A stretch of 64,000 nucleotides of DNA, taken from the NCBI GenBank assembly GCA_910576785.1, contig CAJTJG010000012.1, positions 37,195 to 101,194 of the forward strand. Reading direction: 5' to 3'. This document shows positions 45,238 to 53,528 of this stretch, piece after piece (within the stretch, counting starts at the first letter, position 1; the number at the start of each line of letters is the position of its first letter). This DNA is from an uncultured Duncaniella sp. (GTDB taxonomy: Bacteria > Bacteroidota > Bacteroidia > Bacteroidales > Muribaculaceae). The position numbers were made by a program, and so were the translations under genes. Under the pieces are notes generated by a model that worked only from the letters and a program-made list of their open reading frames with translations, was not told where the DNA came from and did no database searches.

Positions 45238-45738
45238 CTATAGATTCAGACAGTATGCCTTGCTGCTTATACCATCATAATCATAGAGCTCCATAAACCG
45301 GAATCCACACTTTTCAGCCACACGCTGCGACGCCACATTTCGGCTGTCTGTGGTGATCATGAGTGTATTGATATCCAATGAATGACGGCAGTAATCAATA
45401 AGCCCCTCAAGGGCTTCTGTAGTCAAGCCTTTACCCCAATAGGGATATCCAATCCAATACCCGATCTCTCTTTCCGACATTCCAAACGAATGATGTTCCG
45501 CTCCCCGGGGCACAAGACCTATACATCCTACAGGTTCATCAGTATCTCTGAGCACCATGGCAAACGTATGTGGGGCTGGGGCAAATATCTTCTCTATGAC
45601 CTCCCGACTCATGTCAATGGAGTCATGGCATGGCCATAAGGCTAATTCGCTCACTCTTTTATCGGAAGCATATTTGAAAAGCGCACCGGCATCGTCCGTA
45701 CGCCATTTGCGCAATATGAGACGTTTTGTTTCAATCAT
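45238..45738 (-). CDS. GNAT-family N-acetyltransferase (RimJ/RimL-like)
   Basis: A 166-residue acetyltransferase opening with MIETKRLILRKW, the usual RimJ/RimL-like beginning. The acetyl-CoA loop is within YWGKGLTTEALEGLIDYC (Q/RxxGxG/A-like), followed by ITTDSRNVASQRVAEKCGF, the conserved NxxSxxxxEKxGF block. The substrate (protein N terminus or a small molecule) cannot be told. It is downstream of the AraC gene on the same strand with a 125-bp gap. Confidence 0.9.
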   Translation of the reverse strand: MIETKRLILRKWRTDDAGALFKYASDKRVSELALWPCHDSIDMSREVIEKIFAPAPHTFAMVLRDTDEPVGCIGLVPRGAEHHSFGMSEREIGYWIGYPYWGKGLTTEALEGLIDYCRHSLDINTLMITTDSRNVASQRVAEKCGFRFMELYDYDGISSKAYCLNL

Positions 45739-45863
45739 GTCGGTAAGATATACTACTGGCTGTTATGAATCCTAACACAAAGTTATGGATTTATTCGGTC
45801 ATCCGCAATACCTTACCGGACATATAAACAACATACTCCATATTCCTGCATATCCTGGCACTG

Positions 45864-46772
45864 TCAGTTGGCTGAGATTTTCAAACGATACTGAGTAGGG
45901 CTTTCGCCGGTCATACGCTTGAACATCCGGGTGAAGTGGGCCGGATAATCAAAGCCAAGTCCATATGCTATCTGACTGATGTCCATATTTCCCGTAGCGA
46001 GGCGATGTTTAGCCTCATTCATCAGGTAAATGGATATCATATTTTTCGGTGACATACCTGTCTCCCTACGGATCAAGTCAGAAAAATATCCGGCTGAGAG
46101 ATTGGCTTTTTCCGCAAAATACGCCACACTGGGCAGACCATACTTATCCTGCTCCCCATTGAAATATGATTTAAGCTGCTGCTGAAAGGCAGTTGATATC
46201 TCAGAATTTATCTTGTGGCGTGTGATAAACTGACGGTCGTAGAATCTGTGAAGATATTCCACCAATACCTGGATTGTCGCCGAAAGGAGAGCTGCGGAGT
46301 GATGATCCACCGGATGCTCGATCTCATGTTTTATCTGTTCAAGACAAAACAGGAACTGCTTTCTTTCCTCTTCCGATAAATGAAGAGACTCCATTTCTGT
46401 ATAGTCAAAAAAAGAGAACGATTTTATTTTATCGGCAAGAGGGGTACCGTAAATCAAGTCCGGATGAAACATAAGGCCAACCACATCAGGAGCCAACTCC
46501 ACCTCATCCATATCAAAATCAATAGTTTGCCCGGGAGAGAAGCTTACCACCGTCCCTTCCTGATAGTCATAACTTCGTCTTCCATATCTAATGGAACAGT
46601 TGACTCCGTTTTTCAAAAACAGAGCATATACCCCGTAACTCAACGAGACGTGATTCACAACCTTTTTTGCTTTCTTGAGATCTATTACTGTCACCAAAGG
46701 GTGAAGCGTCTGCAACCCATACAATTTATTGTATGCGTCAATCGAGTTAAGATTTATCCTCTCTCTTTCCAT
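45864..46772 (-). CDS. AraC-family transcriptional regulator
   Basis: A 302-residue regulator. Residues 1-185 form a cupin-like effector-binding part (YEGTVV-type strands: YQEGTVVSFSPGQTIDFDMDE). The C-terminal 100 residues contain the two helix-turn-helix units: LPSVAYFAEKANLSAGYFSDLIRRETG and ISQIAYGLGFDYPAHFTRMFKRMTG in outline, with the family end SPTQYR. Its targets could be neighbours on either side, such as the GNAT gene, but this is a guess. Confidence 0.9.
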   Translation of the reverse strand: MERERINLNSIDAYNKLYGLQTLHPLVTVIDLKKAKKVVNHVSLSYGVYALFLKNGVNCSIRYGRRSYDYQEGTVVSFSPGQTIDFDMDEVELAPDVVGLMFHPDLIYGTPLADKIKSFSFFDYTEMESLHLSEEERKQFLFCLEQIKHEIEHPVDHHSAALLSATIQVLVEYLHRFYDRQFITRHKINSEISTAFQQQLKSYFNGEQDKYGLPSVAYFAEKANLSAGYFSDLIRRETGMSPKNMISIYLMNEAKHRLATGNMDISQIAYGLGFDYPAHFTRMFKRMTGESPTQYRLKISAN

Positions 46773-46880
46773 ACCACGAAGTTAATACTTAATTTCCAAA
46801 CAATTGCAATATCATACGTTTTAGGTAAGAAAATCCTTCATAATGACAAGCCCGGAAATCACGTGGCATCGGCGTTCATT

Positions 46881-47228
46881 TTATTCCACATATCTTCTTA
46901 TTATCCATCTGCCTTCAACCGAATCCCGTTCAGCCACATATCCCGGAGGCATATCCTTTAATGCTCCTATTGATCGATCATGGTCAAATACCCACCTGAG
47001 CGAAACCAATTTCGCGTCGGCCGTATCATGCACTCTACCACATAGGAATTGCCACATCCCGTCATCCCCGTCATGTGAGACATATAAGATCGGGGCATTA
47101 TGCTCCAGTACATGACTACATATGATAGTAGCGGTATCGGGAGCGTCATCAAACGGGAAGATCTCCTCATGTTGACGATGCTCACGTATCCTGCCCATAA
47201 TTTTATTCCATCTGTCTGATATATTCAT
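46881..47228 (-). CDS. DUF2185-like small protein
   Basis: A 115-residue cytosolic protein. TIICSHVLEHNAPILYVSHD, GMWQFLCGRVHD, LVSLRWVFDHDRSIGALKDM and PPGYVAERDS match the DUF2185 layout (ILYV strand, W-Q-F-L-x-G, L-V-S-L, D-x-S-I, a GxAxxR-type end). Some DUF2185 relatives are predicted immunity proteins, but many stand alone. No toxin gene is next to it. Function unknown. Confidence 0.65.
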   Translation of the reverse strand: MNISDRWNKIMGRIREHRQHEEIFPFDDAPDTATIICSHVLEHNAPILYVSHDGDDGMWQFLCGRVHDTADAKLVSLRWVFDHDRSIGALKDMPPGYVAERDSVEGRWIIRRYVE

Positions 47229-47283
47229 CTTTGCATCTGATTGAGAAAGGAGGACCAGCTCCTCGCGTACATGTTCTTTAAAG

Positions 47284-47727
47284 TCAATCCTGACTCTTGG
47301 CTACTACCGGCCTGTTTCTTCTCACATCAATGTGATACAACACATCGTGGTCCGTGATACTGTACAGTTGCAAATAATCAGGAGTCATGATATAAAATTC
47401 ATCAAGCCCATCACAATCACCGATGAATGTGTATATGTCAGACATACGGCCCTTGAATATAATGAGATCTACATTCCAATAGTCGATGATGAAATAATAG
47501 ACGGCATCCATATCCATTACCTCTGGCAAATGCAGATATGGATCCTCCATGTTGCAGTCTATCCGATCCGGGACATATCTGAAACTTTCCCACAATGCCC
47601 TCGGATCACCAACTATGAACGTGTCGTACAATCTACGCAACAACCCATCCTTGTCAGCTCCGGATATCTTCTGCAACCCGAGCTTGTTATCCCGGACAGT
47701 TCTTTCTATCTCTTCAATATCAAACAT
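47284..47727 (-). CDS. Hypothetical acidic protein
   Basis: A 147-residue protein, strongly acidic, beginning MFDIEEIERTVRDNKLGLQ. It holds a central VMDMDAVYYFIIDYWNVDLI and FIGDCDGLDEFYIMTPDYLQLY. No membrane segment or catalytic motif is visible; I do not recognise the family. Its size, acidity and aromatic beta content are reminiscent of immunity-type small proteins. It lies 21 bp after the arginase-family gene and 55 bp before the DUF2185-like gene on the same strand. Confidence 0.6.
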   Translation of the reverse strand: MFDIEEIERTVRDNKLGLQKISGADKDGLLRRLYDTFIVGDPRALWESFRYVPDRIDCNMEDPYLHLPEVMDMDAVYYFIIDYWNVDLIIFKGRMSDIYTFIGDCDGLDEFYIMTPDYLQLYSITDHDVLYHIDVRRNRPVVAKSQD

Positions 47728-47748
47728 TGTACGTCATTGTTTTTTCAC

Positions 47749-48615
47749 TCACCCTATAAGCGGCAACTGCTCCAGCATCTTCTTCAGACGTATGGCGAGA
47801 CGAGGCATAGGTTCTGCCACCGTAAGTGCGACAAGCTCCTTGGTGGCGGCGATATCGTTTATCACACGGACAACCTCACTTAGTTTCAGGCCACCATCCG
47901 GGCCATCCGCAACCGCCGCGATAATATCGGATGGATCCATGACGTCCATATCGAAATGTACCATTACCTTCGATTTACCATTGCTTTTCAGCCAATCCAT
48001 AAGCGGAGTGCTGTCCACGGCAAGTTGAACAGGAGAGAAGTGAGCCAGGCCAAGATCCGAAACACGCTTTTCAATGTAGGGGTACTCACATTCACGTAAT
48101 CCGGCGAGACAAACATCTGCAGGTGATACTCTTGCAGGAAGTTGACCGACAATATCCTCATCCCCCATCCCCATGCAAGCAGTAAGTGCCATTGCATGGA
48201 AACCGTTATAATCATCCCCGGGAAGGGTGATATCGGGATGGGCATCAACCCACACTATGGCAACATCGCCATGATATTTGTCAGCAAGATATGTAAACAC
48301 GGGAACACTTACCGAACACTCTCCCCCGAGTGTCACAACCTTGTCTGGATTGGCTATACGCAATGTGTCGAGAGCTGCTTTTGTCTGCTCCCTGATGATA
48401 TCCCGGTCAAGAACTCCATTTATCTCAATTCTCGTGGATATGTCGGTGGCTACCGGAACATTAAATATCTCATTCTCAGTTTCGGGCGCGAGAAAATTGA
48501 GTAGCATCGATCCAAGATAATACCCACGGGAGGCATCTTCGGCCGGAATACTCGGGATCCAACGTGCTATATTTCCTCCTTGCCATTGTGGGTATACGAG
48601 TCGAATTGTCTTCAT
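47749..48615 (-). CDS. Arginase/agmatinase-family ureohydrolase
   Basis: A 288-residue protein with the binuclear Mn2+ ligands of ureohydrolases: LGGECSVS (where arginases have GGDHS; here the Asp and His are replaced by Glu and Cys), VDAHPDI (DAHxD-like) and HFDMDVMDPSD (DxDxxDP). The first-metal His is therefore changed, which makes ordinary arginase activity doubtful. The family also includes agmatinase and formiminoglutamase. It heads a minus-strand cluster with two small hypothetical genes. Substrate unknown. Confidence 0.8.
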   Translation of the reverse strand: MKTIRLVYPQWQGGNIARWIPSIPAEDASRGYYLGSMLLNFLAPETENEIFNVPVATDISTRIEINGVLDRDIIREQTKAALDTLRIANPDKVVTLGGECSVSVPVFTYLADKYHGDVAIVWVDAHPDITLPGDDYNGFHAMALTACMGMGDEDIVGQLPARVSPADVCLAGLRECEYPYIEKRVSDLGLAHFSPVQLAVDSTPLMDWLKSNGKSKVMVHFDMDVMDPSDIIAAVADGPDGGLKLSEVVRVINDIAATKELVALTVAEPMPRLAIRLKKMLEQLPLIG

Positions 48616-48653
48616 GATATCAATGTCTTATATTGTATAACAAACGCCTGTAA

Positions 48654-49574
48654 TCAGTCAATGGTTGATGTGTCGGTAGCGATTGACCTACTTACCGTCA
48701 CCAACCAGACACCACTGAAAATCAACACTACAGCTATCCCCTTCAGGACTGTGAATCTGTCAAGACCAAGCCATATGCCGACAGATGTAGCCACAACAGG
48801 CTGAACATAGTTGTACATACCCACGATGGTCGGACGAAGATTTTTCTGCCCTATCATTATACAGATATATGCAATATAAGTGGCACCAACAACAACTGCC
48901 GCTACTCCAAACCATTCGGTAGCGCTTATATCAGCCCAGTTGGTTGATGTTATTACCGGTGAAGTGAGAGGCAACGCGACTATTGATGCGGAAAGAAACA
49001 TCCATTTCATAAGGGTGACGAGAGAATACTTGCGTATAAAGTTTCGGTAGAGCGTGAGATAAAGCGCATAGCTCAACTGCGCCATCAGTATAATGAAATC
49101 GCCAAGCGGAGGATTAGGTGCACCGGATTCGGACGAGGAGGTGTTGCCAAGCATCAGAATCAAAGCTCCCGAAGCACCGATCACTATTCCGCCTGCTTTC
49201 TTAAGACTGATCGGTTCACGGAGTATGAGCCACGCAAGCAGCATGACCCACATAGGCATCGTCGTGGTGACGAGACAGGCTTCGCTCGGTGTGGTAAGGC
49301 TCACACCGACAATAAAGCATCCCTGATTGAAAAGTACCCCAAGCATACCGGCGCCGAAGAGACGTAGAATATCCTGCATCGGCACATGCTCTTTAGGCAT
49401 GAAGATAGATGTGATCCAAAACAGCAATGCGGCACCCGCCATTCGGAAATCGACCAACAGGAGCGGGGCTATCACTCCGGAGGTAAGTACAAGCTTCACT
49501 ATCGGTGCCATGAGGCCCCACGTCACATTTGCACCCATCATGGCCAAATGTCCCTTGATCTTAAAATCGCTCAT
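48654..49574 (-). CDS. EamA/DMT-family transporter
   Basis: About 306 residues with ten predicted membrane segments in two EamA repeats: the first from HLAMMGANVTWGLMAPI through AWLILREPISLKKAGGIVIG, the second from LGDFIILMAQLSYALYLTLY to FTVLKGIAVVLIFSG. These transporters usually export amino acids or metabolites. MSDFKIKGHLAMMG (ATG at 49574) is the natural start; a start 5 codons upstream is also possible. The -7 box at 49634 fits either. Divergent from the acetyltransferase gene. Confidence 0.88.
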   Translation of the reverse strand: MSDFKIKGHLAMMGANVTWGLMAPIVKLVLTSGVIAPLLLVDFRMAGAALLFWITSIFMPKEHVPMQDILRLFGAGMLGVLFNQGCFIVGVSLTTPSEACLVTTTMPMWVMLLAWLILREPISLKKAGGIVIGASGALILMLGNTSSSESGAPNPPLGDFIILMAQLSYALYLTLYRNFIRKYSLVTLMKWMFLSASIVALPLTSPVITSTNWADISATEWFGVAAVVVGATYIAYICIMIGQKNLRPTIVGMYNYVQPVVATSVGIWLGLDRFTVLKGIAVVLIFSGVWLVTVSRSIATDTSTID

Positions 49575-49633
49575 ATCTACAGATTGCACAAAAACATATA
49601 CGATCTTGACCCGTGTATATCTGAATTTCTGCG

Positions 49634-49641
49634 CAAAATTA
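49634..49641 (-). promoter_or_regulatory. -7 box of the DMT transporter gene
   Basis: Minus-strand TAATTTTG in the divergent intergenic region, about 60 nt before the preferred start codon. Confidence 0.5.
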
Positions 49642-49685
49642 CAAAAAAGCCATTATACATCACGGCAATTTTCCTCAAGATTCAG

Positions 49686-49693
49686 TACATTTG
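49686..49693 (+). promoter_or_regulatory. -7 box of the acetyltransferase gene
   Basis: TACATTTG, 28 nt upstream of the ATG at 49722. It lies within the longer open frame, supporting the internal start. Confidence 0.6.
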
Positions 49694-49721
49694 CAATCAT
49701 ATCAAACTTTTACTGACGGTT

Positions 49722-50294
49722 ATGAATGAGATTGAGAAGATGCGCAGCGGAGCCCTGGCAGATATGTCGGCACCTGAATTACAAGAAAGTTTCGTCCATG
49801 CCAAAAGGATTATTGCCAAATTGCGTGGTATGAGCACTTATGATGACGGATATCGAGATTTATTGGAACAACTCGTACCGGATTTGCCTTCAACCTCTAT
49901 AATCTGCCCTCCGTTTTATTGCGACCACGGACATGGTATCCGACTTGGTGAGCATGTGTTTGTCAATGCAAACTGTACATTCCTCGATGGAGCATATATA
50001 ACCATAGGGCCGCATACTCTGATTGGGCCCGATGTGAAGATCTATACCCCGCATCATCCTATGGATTACCTGGAGCGCCGGGGAAGTAAGGAATATGCGT
50101 ATCCTGTCACCATCGGGGCTGACTGCTGGATTGGTGGAGGCGCCATCATCTGTCCGGGAGTAACCATCGGTGACCGCAGCATCATCGGAGCAGGCAGCGT
50201 TGTGACAAAAGATATAGAACCGGACTCCGTAGCGGTTGGCAATCCCGCAAGAATTATCCGACGGAATGATCAGCTTGATGCACAGGCGAGATAG
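49722..50294 (+). CDS. Maltose/galactoside O-acetyltransferase-like hexapeptide protein
   Basis: A 190-residue left-handed beta-helix acetyltransferase. The N-terminal Mac domain (about 1-60) is followed by hexapeptide repeats: CDHGHGIRLGEHVFVNANC, TFLDGAYITIGPHTLIGPDV, then CWIGGGAIICPGVTIGDRS and IIGAGSVVTKDIEPDSVAVG. The catalytic His is in IYTPHHPMDY. Family members acetylate sugars using acetyl-CoA. Start set at the ATG after the promoter box. Single gene between divergent and convergent neighbours. Confidence 0.9.
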   Translation: MNEIEKMRSGALADMSAPELQESFVHAKRIIAKLRGMSTYDDGYRDLLEQLVPDLPSTSIICPPFYCDHGHGIRLGEHVFVNANCTFLDGAYITIGPHTLIGPDVKIYTPHHPMDYLERRGSKEYAYPVTIGADCWIGGGAIICPGVTIGDRSIIGAGSVVTKDIEPDSVAVGNPARIIRRNDQLDAQAR

Positions 50295-50317
50295 ACAGAG
50301 ACCACCGACCCGAATTT

Positions 50318-50644
50318 CTAAACATGGTTTTTCATATTGCGGAATAATCCATGTGGAGACAGGAGATACCGGAAGGCTGCCATTGGATGATATAGAATCA
50401 TCCGTGGACCGGCATAGCGCATCACGGCCTTGATACGCTCTCTCATGTCTGTACGATAACAATGTACCGTGCATGCGCGACAGCTACTCTTGTCATCTCC
50501 GAAAGGACATTTCGACAACCGCACCCGGGCATACTCCAACAGAGCCATACAATCGGGACACAACTCATTATTACCTTCCTTATGGCGACAGTAAATCTGT
50601 ATCATCTGCGCCACAGTTCTTTGTTCGCGCTCAATACGTGTCAT
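50318..50644 (-). CDS. YgbA-like (nitrous oxide-stimulated promoter family) protein
   Basis: A 108-residue Cys-rich protein. EQRTVAQMIQIYCRHKEG, LCPDCMALLEYARVRLSKCP and CRACTVHCYRTDMRERIKAVM, then MRYAGPRMILYHP match the YgbA family, known in enterobacteria as an NO/nitrosative-stress-induced gene. The seven or so cysteines may bind a metal or cluster. It overlaps the upstream PH-domain gene by 4 bp. In an anaerobe it may respond to host NO (inference). Confidence 0.85.
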   Translation of the reverse strand: MTRIEREQRTVAQMIQIYCRHKEGNNELCPDCMALLEYARVRLSKCPFGDDKSSCRACTVHCYRTDMRERIKAVMRYAGPRMILYHPMAAFRYLLSPHGLFRNMKNHV

Positions 50645-51090
50645 TCTTTAATGACAATCGATGGGTTGATCTCTTTGAGTCGGGCTATAAACCCGTCGCG
50701 GTCTTTCGGAGATATTTCCAGTGGCATAGCGCTTTTAAGAATCTTCTTCTCGGAAAATTTAATGGAGACACGCTTTGTAGAGAGAGCCTGAGCTGATAGA
50801 ATCCCGCTGGTTTTCCTGATCTCAGAAATTTTCTCTATTGGAAACCATTCCCATTTGTACAAAGGATTTCTTATACCAAGCCGATCATCACATATCTGAT
50901 ACTTCACACTGGCAAACATCAGAATTTCCAGTATGCATAACCAAACAGCCACAACAATTCCGACAACGAAAATTTCGCCATCGATAATCGGACCGATAAA
51001 CGCTACAGCAGCTGTGAAAACAACAACAGCCGGTATCCACCAATCAATCCTCGACTTATAAAATACAATCCCTCTCTCCGGTTTAGTCAT
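50641..51090 (-). CDS. Membrane PH-domain-like protein
   Basis: A 149-residue protein with two membrane segments (about 17-35, WWIPAVVVFTAAVAFIGPII, and 40-58) followed by a bacterial PH-like domain (about 60-140: YQICDDRLGIRNPLYKWEWFPIEKISEI, then RVSIKFSEKKILKSAMPLEI). Such proteins are common and uncharacterised. It is translationally coupled to the YgbA-like gene (4-bp overlap). A TAATTTTG box on the minus strand at 51126-51133 could drive both. Confidence 0.75.
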   Translation of the reverse strand: MTKPERGIVFYKSRIDWWIPAVVVFTAAVAFIGPIIDGEIFVVGIVVAVWLCILEILMFASVKYQICDDRLGIRNPLYKWEWFPIEKISEIRKTSGILSAQALSTKRVSIKFSEKKILKSAMPLEISPKDRDGFIARLKEINPSIVIKE

Positions 51091-51125
51091 CTGAAATTCT
51101 TTGATTATAAATTAGCCATCAAATA

Positions 51126-51133
51126 CAAAATTA
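51126..51133 (-). promoter_or_regulatory. -7 box of the PH-domain/ygbA-like pair
   Basis: Minus-strand TAATTTTG, 35 nt before the ATG of the PH-domain gene. Confidence 0.45.
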
Positions 51134-51272
51134 GCAAAAATATTCCATTCCGAGGCAATGATCTCGCTTGTATGGATGTGTCACGGTCCAAATCGCAGGT
51201 GAAAACTATGCATGATGGACAAAAGGTCAGATTTACTTACCGACGGAGCTTTTACATGAGCAGGATGAACCT

Positions 51273-51280
51273 TAACTTTG
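51273..51280 (+). promoter_or_regulatory. -7 box of the TIM-barrel gene
   Basis: TAACTTTG preceded 18 bp earlier by TTTA (51251-51254). It lies inside a longer open frame and points to the ATG at 51307 as the true start. Confidence 0.6.
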
Positions 51281-51306
51281 CAGTGAAAACAAATACCTCA
51301 AAATAC

Positions 51307-52422
51307 ATGAAAATAAGACTTTTGATTTTAATATCGCTGCTTACAACGTTCGCTGATACGATGGCAATGAAACACCGTGGTGTGGTCTACGATGTAGGCT
51401 TACAGTACAATCCCGGAGAATATTCAGTAGAGAATTTCAACGCTGACCTCGTGAGATATGACATGAAGGTGATCGCCGACTCCCTCCACTGCAATGCCGT
51501 GAGGATAGAGGGGGAGGATATCAGTCGGCTTGAACAAGCCTCTCTACTGGCTGCCGAGGTCGGCCTCAAGGTCTTTTTCAACCCATGGTGGATGAACGCC
51601 GATGCTGATCAGGTGGCAACCTACATGATAAGGGCGGCCAAAACAGCAGAGCAACTTCGCAAACGCGGTGTGGATATAACTTTCGTGACCGGATGCGAGT
51701 TCTCTCTGTTCAACAATGGCATCATTGAGGGCAAAAACGTCGGCGAACGCATAGCCTCCTTAATGAAACTCCAGGAGCTGCAAGATAAGCCTGCGGAGTT
51801 GAAGAAAGCAACCGACATGATAACCACAGAACTCAACACGGCCCTTGGAAAAATAGTCAAAGGCATACGCAAATATTTCAACGGAGCGGTGACGTATTCA
51901 GCCGGGACATGGGAACAGGTGGATTGGTCTGTGTTTGACATAATAGGCGTAGATTACTACCGAGACCGACAATCAGATGAGGAATATCTTGCCGGTATAA
52001 AAGAATATCTAAGATATGGCAAACCTGTATGGGTCATGGAAGTAGGCTGTTGCACATTTGAGGGAGCGTCAAAACTCGGTGGTGGCGGATTTACGGTGCT
52101 ACATGGCGTAGATGAAAACGGTTGTGGCATTTATGCCGGAGGATCGGCTCCCGCACGCAGCGAGAAAGAGCAAGCTGACTATGACGAACAGCAGATCAGG
52201 CTTCTCAGTGATTCGGGAATTGACGGCTTGTTTATATTCGTATTCTCATTTCCGATTGCCCCCTATCGTGAGATCGGACTTGATTACGACCTTACGGCCT
52301 ACCCGATAGTGAAAAGTTTCCCAAAAGATGATCCTCGATCGAGGCAAATGCCGCCATGGCAGCCAAAAGAGGCTTTCCACCGCATAGGTGCCGTGTATCA
52401 TGAACTCCAACAGATGGAATGA
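51307..52422 (+). CDS. Secreted TIM-barrel protein, possible new clan GH-A type glycosidase
   Basis: A 371-residue protein with a short signal-like N terminus (MKIRLLILISLLTTFADTMA). The remainder follows a (beta/alpha)8 pattern: KHRGVVYDVGLQYNPG, MKVIADSLHCNAVRIEGED, VGLKVFFNPWWMNAD, VDITFVTGCEFSLFNNG, AVTYSAGTWEQVDWS, FDIIGVDYYRD, PVWVMEVGCCTFEGA and IDGLFIFVFSFPI. Glu in strand 4 (GCEF) and strand 7 (MEVG) sit where clan GH-A acid/base and nucleophile residues occur. I do not recognise the family by name; the glycosidase idea is an inference. Followed by a terminator and an AraC gene. Confidence 0.6.
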   Translation: MKIRLLILISLLTTFADTMAMKHRGVVYDVGLQYNPGEYSVENFNADLVRYDMKVIADSLHCNAVRIEGEDISRLEQASLLAAEVGLKVFFNPWWMNADADQVATYMIRAAKTAEQLRKRGVDITFVTGCEFSLFNNGIIEGKNVGERIASLMKLQELQDKPAELKKATDMITTELNTALGKIVKGIRKYFNGAVTYSAGTWEQVDWSVFDIIGVDYYRDRQSDEEYLAGIKEYLRYGKPVWVMEVGCCTFEGASKLGGGGFTVLHGVDENGCGIYAGGSAPARSEKEQADYDEQQIRLLSDSGIDGLFIFVFSFPIAPYREIGLDYDLTAYPIVKSFPKDDPRSRQMPPWQPKEAFHRIGAVYHELQQME

Positions 52423-52424
52423 CA

Positions 52425-52452
52425 AGAAAAGCGTGTTCAGGCACGCTTTTCT
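52425..52452 (+). terminator. Intrinsic terminator after the TIM-barrel gene
   Basis: AGAAAAGCGTG (52425-52435) pairs perfectly with CACGCTTTTCT (52442-52452) around a 6-nt loop, directly after the stop codon. Confidence 0.75.
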
Positions 52453-52500
52453 CGTCTATTTACACTAATTTGCGATGCTAACTATTACGACAGCACAACG

Positions 52501-53391
52501 ATGGATATCAATCATCTCAAAGACCCTCGAGAAGTAGAGAAACTCGCACGGAGCATCAATGCCGCCCATATAGGCCACGAGCTGGTACTTTATGATAATA
52601 TCGGACAGAGTCCGCGCGATCCCGGACAACCACATGACATCTTTGGCTCAAATCCGGTCAAAGTGGTAGGAGCCTCGATATTCCTGTGCGTGTGCGGACA
52701 TATGACGTGCAGAATAAACCTAACTGACCACATAGCCTGTGCCGGCGATCTTCTCGTAGTGCTTCCAGGATCTATAATGCAAATAACAGATGCGAGCGAT
52801 GATATGCAAACGGTATCCCTCTCATTTGCCACAGAATATTTCGAAGCAGTAGTAGATGTGAGCGCGGAAATGCGTGCATGTCCGGTAGTAAGACTTGCAG
52901 ATTCAGATTTTCAAGAGTGCATGAGTGTCTACCACCTGCTTAAAACACGCATAAACCGGAAAGGCCGGGAGTCATCACTCATGATTGTCAAAGGATATGT
53001 ATGGGCGATCTGCGGCATTATCATTGACACATGGAGCAACAGCTCCGTCAAACTCGGGTCAGGCAAGTCTCGACCGGCAGAATTATACGCAAGATATCTC
53101 TCACTGGTGCAGGACGACTATCATCGCCACCGTAGCGTAAAACATTATGCCGATATTCTTTGCGTCACACCAAAATATCTGTCGATGGTGGTAAAGAAGG
53201 AAAGTGGCCGAAACGCCTCCGACTTTATCGACGAGCTTGTGGTTTTCGAAGCAAAGGCATTGCTTCTTGACAGACGACACACAGTGCAACAGGTGGCGGA
53301 GAAGATGGATTTTCCGAATCCAAGCTTTTTCTCCAGATTCTTCCGACAGCGGACCGGTCTCACACCAACAGCCTACAGAAATCGACATTAA
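52501..53391 (+). CDS. AraC-family transcriptional regulator
   Basis: A 296-residue regulator with an N-terminal cupin-like part (residues about 40-160; ACAGDLLVVLPGSIMQITD) and a C-terminal AraC domain: YADILCVTPKYLSMVVKKESG as the first helix-turn-helix and VQQVAEKMDFPNPSFFSRFFRQRTG in outline as the second, ending LTPTAYRNRH. It is 78 bp downstream of the TIM-barrel gene, beyond a terminator, so it has its own promoter; a weak match CTAATTTG is at 52467-52474. Confidence 0.9.
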   Translation: MDINHLKDPREVEKLARSINAAHIGHELVLYDNIGQSPRDPGQPHDIFGSNPVKVVGASIFLCVCGHMTCRINLTDHIACAGDLLVVLPGSIMQITDASDDMQTVSLSFATEYFEAVVDVSAEMRACPVVRLADSDFQECMSVYHLLKTRINRKGRESSLMIVKGYVWAICGIIIDTWSNSSVKLGSGKSRPAELYARYLSLVQDDYHRHRSVKHYADILCVTPKYLSMVVKKESGRNASDFIDELVVFEAKALLLDRRHTVQQVAEKMDFPNPSFFSRFFRQRTGLTPTAYRNRH

Positions 53392-53528
53392 ACCGAAGAG
53401 CACGACAATGTGTCTATGACACACCTAAATCCATCGCATCCATGCCCATGTAACTTTACCTGTATATTATCATATACACTTTTGATATTGCTATGACATT
53501 ACACTGATTTTTTAGGGGGGAGACGATA

